Shown: positions 22,541 through 37,239 of the stretch, in pieces
Layout of the letters: every line of letters begins with the position of its first letter
Numbering within the stretch: position 1 is the first letter of the stretch
Assembly (NCBI GenBank): GCA_027186245.1
Contig: CP114487.1
Span: forward strand, 11,837,001 to 11,901,000
Reading direction: 5' to 3'
Source of the DNA: Coriaria nepalensis
Lineage: Eukaryota; Streptophyta; Magnoliopsida; Cucurbitales; Coriariaceae
Length of the DNA stretch: 64,000 bases
Program-made: the position numbers and the translations under genes
The notes under the pieces: model-generated
Databases searched by the model: none
What the model was told of the DNA's origin: nothing
What the model saw: the letters and a program-made list of their open reading frames with translations, nothing else

Positions 22541-23326
22541 TGATGATCGGTTGGAGTTTGAGGTGGAGGAAAGAAAGCAAAGAAACCCTTTTACGTTCGA
22601 TGGCGCGCTTGAACGAGGCTAGAGAGTGAAAACGGAGAGGGTTTGGCGAATATATGTCTGTCTGGGCTACAAAGGAGGAAAATAAATTAAAATAAATAAA
22701 TAATGAAAAATAAAATGGATAAGTGAGAATATGATTAGGTTAAACGGATATATCCCATCGGCTCACGTTAGGAAAGGGCAGTGATTTTGGGGTTTAATGT
22801 CGGACGAGTTCTTACGTGTCTCCGGCTGTACTACTCAGAAGCGCTGCATAGAGATGTGAAACCTTAATAATATACACCACCACCAAGTCAATTCAGGGAA
22901 ATAAAGGTTTGAGTGAACACACGCACTTTTCTAGTTGAAGTGTTAGTTAGGGCCTATGGTTCTTGGATTTTGCAAAGGAGAGTTTCATAAGTCGATCACT
23001 AACGTGCTATAAGAGGGTTTAGGAATTTGACGGCTAACAATTTATTCTGGGGAGGAATTTACCAAACTGATTTGATTACTCGTATGAATGATCAAATATT
23101 ATAGGAAGGAATAATATTTTTATTGGATCACGGCCGGCCCATCAAAGTTGAAGGAGACATTTGATTTGGGCCAGGTATTTAAGAGATAGCATGCAGAGCA
23201 AAGCCCATACTAACACAACCCAAGAAAACGAAAGCCCATTACGGCCTGTCCAAATTGAATTGTGAACAAATTCTCTTCCCCATGCTGCAGAAATGGAGAA
23301 AATGGCGGATATAGGTTTATAGCAGA
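22541..23326. other. divergent promoter region between EXA1-like and DUT genes
   Basis: The region is 786 bp. The EXA1 side has a 5' UTR rich in GAA on the plus strand. The DUT side has GGCCCATC near 23125 and two GGGCC/GCCCA site II-like motifs (about 23169 and 23202). No RNA gene or ORF with support was seen. Confidence 0.45.
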
Positions 23327-24189
23327 ATGGCGGGAAAAGTTGGCGCCACATTCGTCCAAACAGCATTCTTCCCTGGCCTTTCTCCATTTAAAGCCAAACA
23401 ACCTCCTTCTCATTTCTCACCGACTCCAGACTTCTGCAAATTTTCCTTTCGTCGATTAGTCTTCCCTCGATTCCTCAGAATGGCACAAACTGAACCCAAA
23501 ACCAACAGCCCCGAAATCCAAGAACCGTCGCCTAAGATTCCCAAACTTCTTCACCAAAATGGCGACGCTCCATCCGCTGAGAACCCTGCTTCCCTTCTGA
23601 GAGTGAAGAAACTCTCTGAAACCGCTACTCTGCCCTCCAGAGCCTCCGCCCTCGCTGCTGGTTACGATCTCTCCAGGTAATCCTCGAAACCTTCCGCCAT
23701 TTCCTCCCATACCTTCATGCGCCTTCAATCTGTAATGGTTATGAGGTATTTCATGCATTATTGCAGTGCGAAAGAGGCTGGAGTTCCAGCCCGAGGAAAA
23801 GCCCTGATTCCTACTGATCTGAGCATCGCAATACCTGAAGGAACCTACGCTCGAATCGGTGAGTCTATATTCTTCCTCTTTCGACTATTTCTAGGGTTCT
23901 AAAACGTCGGTTATCTTGAGACTGAACTGTATTTGGTTTCGCAGCACCGCGATCAGGATTGGCATGGAAGCACTCGATTGATGTGGGTGCAGGCGTGATA
24001 GATGCTGATTTTCGAGGACCAGTAGGAGTTATACTGTTCAATCACTCAGATACTGATTTTGAGGTGAAAGTAGGTGATAGAATCGCGCAGCTGATACTAG
24101 AGAAGATCATAACGCCGTCTGTGTTGGAGGTGGAGGGTCTGGATGCAACTGCCCGAGGTGACGGAGGGTTTGGCTCCACCGGAGTCTGA
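23327..24189 (+). CDS. DUT: deoxyuridine 5'-triphosphate nucleotidohydrolase (dUTPase)
   Basis: Three exons (23327-23676, 23767-23858, 23945-24189) join to 228 residues. The enzyme converts dUTP to dUMP and pyrophosphate, keeps uracil out of DNA and supplies dUMP for dTTP synthesis; it works as a homotrimer. All five trimeric dUTPase motifs are present: [35 protein letters not shown] and the C-terminal [10 protein letters not shown] arm that closes the active site. From the first ATG there is a 51-residue extension, rich in Phe, Pro and Arg and poor in acidic residues, before an in-frame ATG at 23480 (MAQTEPKTN). It could be an organelle-targeting peptide; translation from 23480 would give a shorter cytosolic or nuclear form of 177 residues. 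Confidence 0.96.
23329..23348 (+). promoter_or_regulatory. E2F-type sites at the DUT start
   Basis: GGCGGGAAAA (23329-23338) is the reverse complement of the E2F consensus TTTCCCGCC, and TTGGCGCCA follows at 23340-23348. They overlap the first possible ATG. dUTPase is a classic S-phase gene, so regulation by E2F is plausible. The position suggests that transcripts may start downstream and use the ATG at 23480. Confidence 0.5.
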
Positions 24190-24592
24190 GCGTTTCTTTT
24201 TTCACTTCCATGTGACCACCCCCATATCTTAAGTTTTCTTTTTTCTTTTTCGTTGTAATGACTGGAAGTTTTAAAAGAGAATGAAAACTATTTGTATATG
24301 CAAACACTAAAAACAATTAGCCAGAAGAACCACGATTCGGGTAACACCAAAGTAAGCAAATTGTTGCTTTGCTTGGAAAGTGAGGGAGTTGCATTATTAG
24401 CAAAGAGTATCGAAATTATTAGTAAGAAAACAGTAACTAATGTTTGCATTATTGCAGACATTATTAACATATGTGACTAATATTAAAGGAAAATACCATA
24501 ATTTTTCCCTTGCACTAGGCAAAACTGTGCAGAGGTTATTTAGTAACTGGTACATAGAACAAAATTTCGGCAGCGGAGCCGAACTGAGGCAG
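24190..24592. other. intergenic between convergent DUT and PGI 3' ends
   Basis: Holds the two 3' UTRs. A T-rich stretch with TTTTCTTTTTTC lies near 24235. No further feature seen. Confidence 0.5.
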
Positions 24593-29672
<5,080 letters not shown>

Positions 29673-30206
29673 CTGAAATTAGATTTCACCTGCACCAAAC
29701 CGTGTCACCAGTTATATAAGCTAGTGGAACTGATTGCAGTGTATACTAAATGACGGATCACTCAAGCACTGATCAGTGACAGTGGAAAAAGGCAGAGACA
29801 AGACGAAATAACAAAGGATTGATCTTATTTTTGCTAGTGTCTCTATTCTTATCAAAAAAATCTTAAATCGTGGATAATTTCTACGAAAATTTTGATAAAG
29901 AAAAAATGGAAAAGGAAAAATAATCGGACATCGATCGCAACGAAAGAAAGAAATAAAGATGGAGCTGGATATCTGGAAAAGTTAACAAACCTTCAGAGAC
30001 AGGAACTACGGAGAGAGCAAGAATAGCTTCTTCTTAACGCTGTAAGAAGATGGGGATGGCGATGAAGGAGATTCCGTCAGATTTATACGTGGAGGTCCGA
30101 GAGAGAAGGTAAGAAGCAGCTGAAAGAGTATATCCGAATGTCGCTGATTTGTTGTAATGATGTCGCGTGAAAGAAGGTAAAGATGGCCAAAAAAGCAAAA
30201 CAAAAC
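29673..30206. other. PGI upstream region
   Basis: 5' flank and UTR of the isomerase gene, with no other gene. It ends at the terminator of the tRNA gene. Confidence 0.45.
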
Positions 30207-30211
30207 AAAAA
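30207..30211 (-). terminator. RNA polymerase III T-run terminator
   Basis: Five T residues on the minus strand follow the tRNA-Glu gene directly, with more T-rich sequence after them. This is the standard polymerase III stop signal. Confidence 0.75.
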
Positions 30212-30283
30212 TTCTGTTGCCGGGAATCGAACCCGGGTCTCCTGGGTGAAAGCCAGATATCCTAACCGCTGGACGACAACGGA
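30212..30283 (-). tRNA. tRNA-Glu (anticodon UUC)
   Basis: The 72-nt gene reads TCCGTTGTCGTCCAGCGG at the 5' end, anticodon loop CTTTCAC (anticodon TTC), and GGGTTCGATTCCC for the T arm and B box. The acceptor stem TCCGTTG pairs with CAACAGA, leaving a C3-A70 mismatch; the common plant gene has CAACGGA. The D and anticodon stems pair normally. It may be a functional variant or a slightly decayed copy. The upstream flank has CAACAAAATTATAAATAC, like the AT-rich and CAA elements seen before plant tRNA genes. Confidence 0.95.
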
Positions 30284-31032
30284 TTTACTATGTTGATCCG
30301 CAACAAAATTATAAATACTATTTAATATTCTGCTATAAATCGTAGAGAAACAAAGACTGTTACTACTATGATTATTAGTCAGAAAGCTGCGGTGCCTAGT
30401 TAGTTACCTGGAACTCTGGACGAACAGGTTATGTTTATGCGGTTATGAACCATGGTTTGCCCCAGTTGGGCTGTGTTGAAAAAGAAAGAGTTACATGGCA
30501 GAAGGTAAGATTGAAAGTTATTAACATTTGGAATTTGTTTGGAAATGCATGGAAGAGAGAAAATTAGGGAGGCATGCAATTATTCACAGAATTTTGTTGT
30601 TCATTGCAAGTTAAGTACCATAACCAAGTACCATACAATACAGAGTCTTAAATATCAACCTTCTGGTTGAAAATTCCTACTTGTCCAAAAAGAGAAAGTT
30701 GCATTATTGGCCTCACATTAAGCTCCATTATAAATAAAGGAGAAGAAGCAAAACGATGGATATTCTAACAGACACAAAAACCTTGAGAACAATCGGCAGT
30801 TCTTTCTAGTCACGATCTCACTTTTTTTCCATTTGAAGTTCTCTCTCTCTCTTAGATTGAAGATCGAGCTTGGATCTATTTTGCTCAGCTTTCAACTAAC
30901 TAAAAGTTGATCTGCAAACACTTTGGTTGACTACAGCTCGTTGCTTAGCTATCAGATCAGTTTGAATAACAAACTTCTCAAATACCGACTTCAAGAAGGC
31001 AGAGGGATTGAACTTCTAATGATGCATGATTG
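30284..31032. other. intergenic between tRNA-Glu and the COV-like gene
   Basis: AT-rich, 749 bp. A TATA-like box ATTATAAATAAAGG near 30728 is followed by pyrimidine-rich leader-like DNA on the plus strand (30800-30860), but I find no protein after it. The COV-like 3' UTR lies at the right end. Confidence 0.4.
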
Positions 31033-32609
31033 TCACTTGTCAATTCCATCTTTCTTAATATTCCAAGCATCCATAATTTTCAATATTTTCGGTATAGACA
31101 TACCCCCGGATATGATGATTTCTGCAACACAGGAAAACCATAAGCCAACCAAGGGTGAGATACAAATCAACTCAAATATACTAAGATAAACATATGTTAA
31201 CTTTTCCATGTCTGTCAAATGAGAAAAGAAAGTGCACCAATTCCTTCTCGAACAGATAGATTTGTCTTCATGACATCTTTCGGACTAATAAGAAACATAT
31301 CACCCGTGTAGAGATGGTTTGTAGGAACGTAGATACAAGAGAGTTGTTCTTCGTCACCGTGCCGGCTTTTCTGAAGAACAACGGAGGAAGTGATAAATCC
31401 GAAAGCATATTCCCCGATACGGGGATGCCTTATGATAGCCACCTCCTTGAAGGCACTGGTACCTTCATCTGTGTGTCCATGTTGATGCTGTCAAATGGTC
31501 AAAAAAAGCTTGGAAAGAAGAATAAAATTTATATAAGAAATGCTTTGGTTCTATTTGCCTGGTGATATTGCTGTGCTTATTTGCTTTGAGGCTGCATAGA
31601 TGTAGCTCATAAGTGGCATACTCTTAATGAACACCTCTCCAAATGACAGAACGGAAGTTCCTAACCACGACGACATGCATATTCCGACCAAGAAGATGAT
31701 GGTCAGGAAGGTAATGAATCCAAGACCTGGGGTTAATGAAAGCAGTGTCACATATGCAAAGAAACCATGTTGACTAAGAATACTCAAATTGAAGACATTT
31801 CTAAAAACACACTTATTATCATCTACTTCTAATGTGGTAAGCTCTGGACCTGAACTTACATGATTTTGCTCATCTCTGCGAATGTTACTTACCGAATATA
31901 TCAATCCCCAAAAGGCCATAGATCGGAGAAAATAAACCGTCCACAAAATCGACAAATTGCCAAGTGATGTATAATGTAATCGCTATTGGAAAAAGAATGA
32001 CGCTGCATAAAAAATCCAAATCATTACTGATAGATAGGCGATATAGTTCTCCTTCTTCTCAAGGCATTTAACTGTAAATGTGCACAAATTAACTTCAAAA
32101 CCATTACTACAAAATCAGTAATCAGAGAACTATAGCAGAAATTCACGAATTTAATGCTAAGATCTAATTATCCTTCTTATGTAAAATGGCAACTCCGTCC
32201 CTTCGAAAACGGGTCTCAAACAGTGTTGAGAGTCTTGAAATAACATGCAAGAAGGAGAATATTAAAAATAATCGAAAAGAAGAAGAAGAATTCATACCGT
32301 CCAGTCATAAATTTTTTGGACGCCCAGCTACGGAAGACTATATATGATGCCTATGAAAGTCAAAACGAGAACAAAATTTCGGACTCCATTTTCGTTCAAA
32401 TCTCTCAAAGCAAACAGAAGTTCATTGCAATGTAGAAGACAGTAAGAAAAAATTGGTACCGGTTGGCCGGAGTGATGGTTAGAGGAAGTAGCGACGGGAG
32501 AGGAGGAAGGAGACGGAGAATCGGAGCCTCCATCTGCAGCACTCGAACTCGCATTAGTGATCAGAAGCTCTAGATCTCTATCCCTCTCTCTTTCTCTGGT
32601 TCTAGCCAT
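31033..32609 (-). CDS. COV1/LIKE-COV family membrane protein
   Basis: Six exons (32460-32609, 32298-32350, 31893-32002, 31559-31726, 31238-31468, 31033-31121) join to 266 residues. COV (continuous vascular ring) proteins are Golgi or trans-Golgi membrane proteins needed for vascular patterning and vacuolar sorting. The N-terminus is charged and Ser-rich. Two hydrophobic segments follow, ILFPIAITLYITWQFV and FGLGFITFLTIIFLVGICMS. The soluble part has FKEVAIIRHPRIGEYAFGFI, YVPTNHLYTGDMFLI and NLSVREGI, then IIISGGMSIP. Where I recall MTGCVILFP in relatives this copy has MTGRVILFP (CGC for TGC). The intron after exon 4 starts with GC (CCAG/GCAAAT), and the next exon continues in phase. The C-terminal tail is short and diverged. 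Confidence 0.93.
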
Positions 32610-33177
32610 TTTCTTCTCTTTTCTTTCTCTGAGTTTTGCTTTTGAGATCTATTCTATTTTTCTGTTTTCTTCCGCCTTCGCCAGTGTTAACGAACTTTGC
32701 TCTATTGTTTGTTACGAAAAATATTCGGAACTTCTAACGGAAAACCAATTTTCACTCGGACACTCAAACCGGGTTTCGGCTTTGAAGTTTAGACCGCTGC
32801 TTGCGACTGGCGACCGAACCGGGTTCGGAACCTGCCCGTTTTATTTTTTAGAGGGACCAACCGACCAATCATAGTTAGATTAATTTGATTAATTATTTAC
32901 TATTATTATTTTATCATTGTTTTTTTTTTAATTATATTAATTTTTAATATTAAAAATTGAAACAAAATACAAGAAAGCTATGAAAAAAATCAAAATCAAA
33001 TTGCTCCTACTAGAGTAAAAAAAACTCCTTCAGCAGCTTCACAGGTTCACCTAGTTTGTCTGAAGCAATAAGTCTATTTTCTAACATCGTACGGCGTTGA
33101 CCTGCTGCTTGCTTATAAAGCAAGCATCCTTCCCTTCTATTGTGTAATTAGTGTAGGCTCCAAAATAAATGCATCTC
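32610..33177. other. intergenic between the COV-like gene and the GH17 pseudogene
   Basis: The left third is the 5' leader and promoter of the COV-like gene (pyrimidine-rich near 32575-32660). The rest is AT-rich, with no recognisable gene. Confidence 0.4.
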
Positions 33178-33882
33178 TTATAGCCTGCAAAATGGAGACG
33201 AGTTAAGACTGCAGATAAACGTCAATACGCCCTTAATGGTGTCGACAAAATCGAGGTGAAGTTGTCCAGCAGAAGGTGGCTCCGATTTGCCTATAACCAA
33301 CATGGAGTGAGCTGTTGTGATCTTAATCTGGGAGTTGGGTAAACTGAGAGCGTCAAGGGCATTTCTAAGATTGTTCATCGCAGGAACATGTCCGCCGATA
33401 AGGACCGGATCCCGTGATAAGGACCGCAACCGTGATTATCTTGCTCCTTGCCGTGTATGGGACAATGCTTACCTCCGCCCATGTCTAGCTAAAGCTAGGG
33501 TTCACTTGACATTTTCTGAATGTCGCCATTTGGAACTCCGAGGACGACTTCGATATCTGAGTTTGCGAGCGATTCCGTCATCGCTGGGTCAGGATAGTAT
33601 AGTCTAACCTTTCCAATTAAAGTTGACTTGAGAAGCTTCACTGTTTCTTGCGGCGAAGGAAGGTTGTTGGCTAGTATTCCATGGTTAACGCCAATGTATG
33701 ATTCCGAATCTGCACCGGAAAAATTAAGGAAAAAGCAAGTTAGATTGATTAGTACAATAACAATTCATTTGCAATTTGAATTGAAATTTAGTAGAAATAG
33801 AGTGATGATAAAACTTACACACTAGAGTGGAAGCCTGAAGAAGAAAGAGGAGAGCTAGAGAAAGAGGAAGCTTGGAAGCCAT
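33178..33882 (-). pseudogene. truncated GH17 beta-1,3-glucanase pseudogene
   Basis: Exon 1 (33819-33882, MASKLPLSLALLFLLQASTL) and its intron match the intact neighbour at 34435-36251 in position and phase. Exon 2 starts at 33709 and reads SESYIGVNHGILANNLPSPQ, then hits an in-frame TAG at 33495-33497 after QKMSSEP. Downstream the homology continues in other frames (VPYTARSKIITVAV, then VPAMNNLRNALDALSLPNSQ). The GNEV motif with the catalytic acid is gone. The sequence stops at about 33178, in the middle of what is exon 2 in the paralogue. Exons 3 to 5, including the nucleophile motif and the X8 domain, are absent. It is a partial tandem duplicate or one that lost its 3' half. Confidence 0.92.
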
Positions 33883-34434
33883 GGCAGATTGTGGATCTTA
33901 CAGATGGGGAGAGTTTTGCTGAATGCTGAACGAAAGCAGTGGCGGGAAATTTATAGGCGGGCGAGATACTAAAGAGAAGGTAGAGGTGGAAAAATACTAG
34001 TTGAAACGATATTTTCGGTTGGAGCACTTACAACCGTTAAGCTTTTTATTACAGAGAGTAGAATACTGGAAGTGGTCGTTTGTGGTATGTTAGATCGGAC
34101 GGAATAACAGAAATTAACGGTCTTCACTTTGAATATTTTTGTTATTTTTAACCATAATTTCTATTCTATCGTTTTTTTTATTGTAATAAAATATAATGTG
34201 CATATATATATATATATAAACTACCAGTCAACATTTGACTTTATACTTTATTAGAAATCAAAGACATTTACAAGTGAAGTGGGTATGCTTCTCCTAACTT
34301 CAAACGAATACACAACAATCCTAAGCAAATACAAAAACAAGGGAAATACAAATATTCATTTTTATTTATAGGTCTCTATAAATAGTGAGGCTTCATAGCA
34401 TAAAGCAACAATCCCACGATTCTCTTTCAAGCGA
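33883..34434. other. intergenic between the two GH17 copies
   Basis: Contains the 5' flank of the pseudogene, an AT run near 34200-34217, and the 3' UTR of the intact GH17 gene. No other gene seen. Confidence 0.45.
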
Positions 34435-36251
34435 TCAGGTACTTCCAGGATAGACACAGCCCTTATAACCTGCAGCAGACCATGAGAAGCAGAGATTTAT
34501 TAATAAGAAACAATGAAAGAATGGAGCAAGATATAAGGAAAAACATTGTGTTAATAATTAAGATACAGAGGTTAGGAAGAAAAGCTTTTTGTTAGAGTTG
34601 GCATACTTGGATTGACACTGGTAATTATTCCAGTTTCCGTGAAATCGCAATTCAATGAACTGCGACCGGTGTTATGATAGTAGAGATTCATGGCATATGC
34701 AGCGTGCGAAGCTAGTGTGTTGGGCTCAAAACAAGCCGCACCGGGTTGTATGGGACCGCAATCAAACCCGAGCCCACAAACATAGTTCAAGTTTGCCTGG
34801 AGTTGTGTATCGGGAACTTCCGCCCTAGCCACACACCATTCTGACTTTCCTGATTGTTGCGGTTGTAGAGCCATTGGAGCACTCGGTACAGGGCTCACTG
34901 TCGTATTTGGAGTAGGCACCGGGTTCTTCATGAAAGATAATTGAACTTAATATCAAGCATTACAAAAGTCAATGGGCCAATGATTAATTCCCATTGATCG
35001 AAACTAAAATCATACCTGACCATTTTTGGAAAGACCAATATCATACGTGGTAGTAAGATCGGGCATGAACAGCCCAAACGACCTCTCAGATTCCGGCCCG
35101 GGTTTCAAATTCTCGTCATAGAGTGCAAAGATGTAGGTATCCACTGATTTTCCAGGCATCAATGGGGTTCCAGCATTGGACTGAAGGTGTTTGATCAAAT
35201 TACCGTTGAAAGCTTTAGCATTTTCAACACTCGGTCCCACTTCATCGGGATCTCCTTTGTAGGGCCACCCAGTCTCCGCAACAACTATCTCGACGTTTTT
35301 GAATCCCAGAGAGTTCAATGCAGATTTCACAGCATCCACCTACAGATGTTCATCACAACATGACTCATATATTGTCGTGACTTAAAAATTAGAATTTTGT
35401 TAATTGAACTTACTTGAGCAGCAAACATGTTCATGTACTTAATATTAGTGTTGGTGTCGACCCGGCCAGCATTGGGCTGGAAAAGACAGAAGGCAAGTGT
35501 CTCAGGCCTTGGGTCGCTCTGGTAAGCAAAGTAAGGGTAGGGGTTGATTGCAAAGGGTCCACCAGTTGCATTGTTAAACGACAAGATCCCCTTAATGACG
35601 TCAACTAAATTAGGGTGAAATCGGCCGGAAGAAGGCGGTTCTGATTGCCGAAGAACCGCCATGGAGTGAACCGTGGATATCTTAACCCTGCCTCCTAAGT
35701 TTACAGCATTGAGGGCATTTTGGAGATTGTTCATCGCCGGTAAGAGTAGGCTGTTAAGGTTCGTGTCAGGGGAAGTTACAACCTCGTTTCCGATTGTAAT
35801 GAGAACAATCTTGCTGTTTGCTATGTTGGGAACCACGTTGTTATTAACCCAGGTCTTGGAGAAGGCGGGGTTGGATGCTAGTGCCGGAATATCGCCGTTT
35901 GCAATTCCAAGGACTATTTCAATTCCCGTGTTTGCCAATGATTGGACGATTGCTTGGTCGGAATTGTATAGTCGGATTTTTCCGATGGAAGTTGATCGGA
36001 GAAGGTTGGCGGTTTCGGCCGGAGGAGGAAGGTTGTTGCCAAGTAGTCCATAATTAACTCCAATCTGTGATTGTGAATCTGCCAATTAGAAAGTAAAAGA
36101 TAATAAGTATCGGTATAAAAACGTTGTGATTCTGCAATGATACTAAAAACAGAGTGATAACTGATAAGAACTTACAGACGAGAATGAAAGCTGGGAAGAG
36201 ATTAAGAAAGAGGAGAGGCAGAGTAAGAGTAAGAGAAAGCTTGGAACTCAT
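34435..36251 (-). CDS. glucan endo-1,3-beta-glucosidase (GH17 with X8/CBM43 domain)
   Basis: Five exons (36176-36251, 35414-36078, 35016-35339, 34607-34925, 34435-34469) give 472 residues. The enzyme cleaves beta-1,3-glucan (callose) in the wall, plasmodesmata or in defence. A signal peptide is evident (LTLTLPLLFLNLFPAFILV). The GH17 barrel begins IGVNYGLLGNNLPPP; the proton donor is in IGNEVV (near residue 119) and the nucleophile in VAETGWPYKG (near residue 269). A Pro/Thr linker (NPVPTPNTTVSPVP) leads to an X8 domain with WCVARAEVPDTQLQANLNYV and CGPIQPGAACFEPNT. The protein ends after the tiny last exon as YKGCVYPGST. There is no long C-terminal hydrophobic GPI signal, so it is probably secreted and soluble. 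Recall places At5g42720 among the relatives. Confidence 0.95.
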
Positions 36252-37239
36252 GTCTGATTTTCATATAAACCAGAGAGTTTACTGAATTCTGACAGGATGA
36301 AGGTGAAGAAGAGGCCCAAGATACATATACGTACATAGGGATGAAGGTGGCAAAACCGTTATTACTAAGAACTTTCTTTGGTGGGCCCTTTACAATCTTT
36401 TGAAAAAATTTATTGCTTGTTTAAAACGTAATGATCAATGTACACTAGTTTATGTAGTATTCTGCTGTATCTGCTTTGAGAAACAGCATTGGGGATTGTG
36501 CAGTCGTGGGGTGCTTAACATTCAAATGCGTCTTTCTTCTCTGCTAAGTAATAACATTCCCCTTTGTAGAAGAACATGATGGCGTTTCCAACATGCAAAG
36601 TGTGGGTAAAGTAACGCATTTCCTCCCATAAAGCGCACTGTAAGAAAGTGGAGTGCACTTTTGAAGAGAGTGAATATAGTATGCTTGCCCACAAGTAAAA
36701 CCTGTCCGGGTTCGAATCTGTGCCCGTGTACACGATGCCCCTTCATGGCTCCATTCTGTATCTACTTTTCCTTGAACCCACCAAATTGTACTTTCAAACG
36801 GCACCATCATGGCCCACCCGATTTCTTAACCAAGAAGATCAACCTTCATACATGTTTAAAAGATATCAGCAGACCAAACAACATATCTTAGGCCAAGTTG
36901 CCATGCAAGAAGGCTGATTGGACCATACTTTTTAGTTGATATGAACTATTAGCTTACCGTCAGCTGCAAGGAAACTCCAAATAAGTAATGGGTACGAAGA
37001 TTTTAATCACGTGTCAGAGTTTTCTGATCCAGTAAGAGCAAAATTAGCACTTCAATTGATAACACTAGTTTTGAATAAGCATTACTTTATAATTTAGTAT
37101 CGGTTACAGGACATTAACCACATCAACAGAAGTAACAACTTTCTTTTTCTTTTGCTTCATGCTGAAAACCAAAACATAAGGCAGCTTTGATGACAACAAT
37201 GCTTTTATTGACACTAGGAATGCGGAGACTCTTCATAGG
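36252..37239. other. intergenic upstream of GH17
   Basis: GH17 promoter plus unassigned DNA. A GGGTTCGAATC element near 36708 looks like a polymerase III B box and could mark a tRNA-derived SINE, but no matching A box was found. No other feature. Confidence 0.4.

Noticed and set aside
33317..33607. 96-residue plus-strand frame
   Set aside because: It is antisense to the GH17 pseudogene, which explains the sequence.
36515..36810. Overlapping minus-strand frames and a GGGTTCGAATC element suggesting a SINE or tRNA relic
   Set aside because: No A box, no tRNA fold and no known protein. The single B-box-like motif is not enough.
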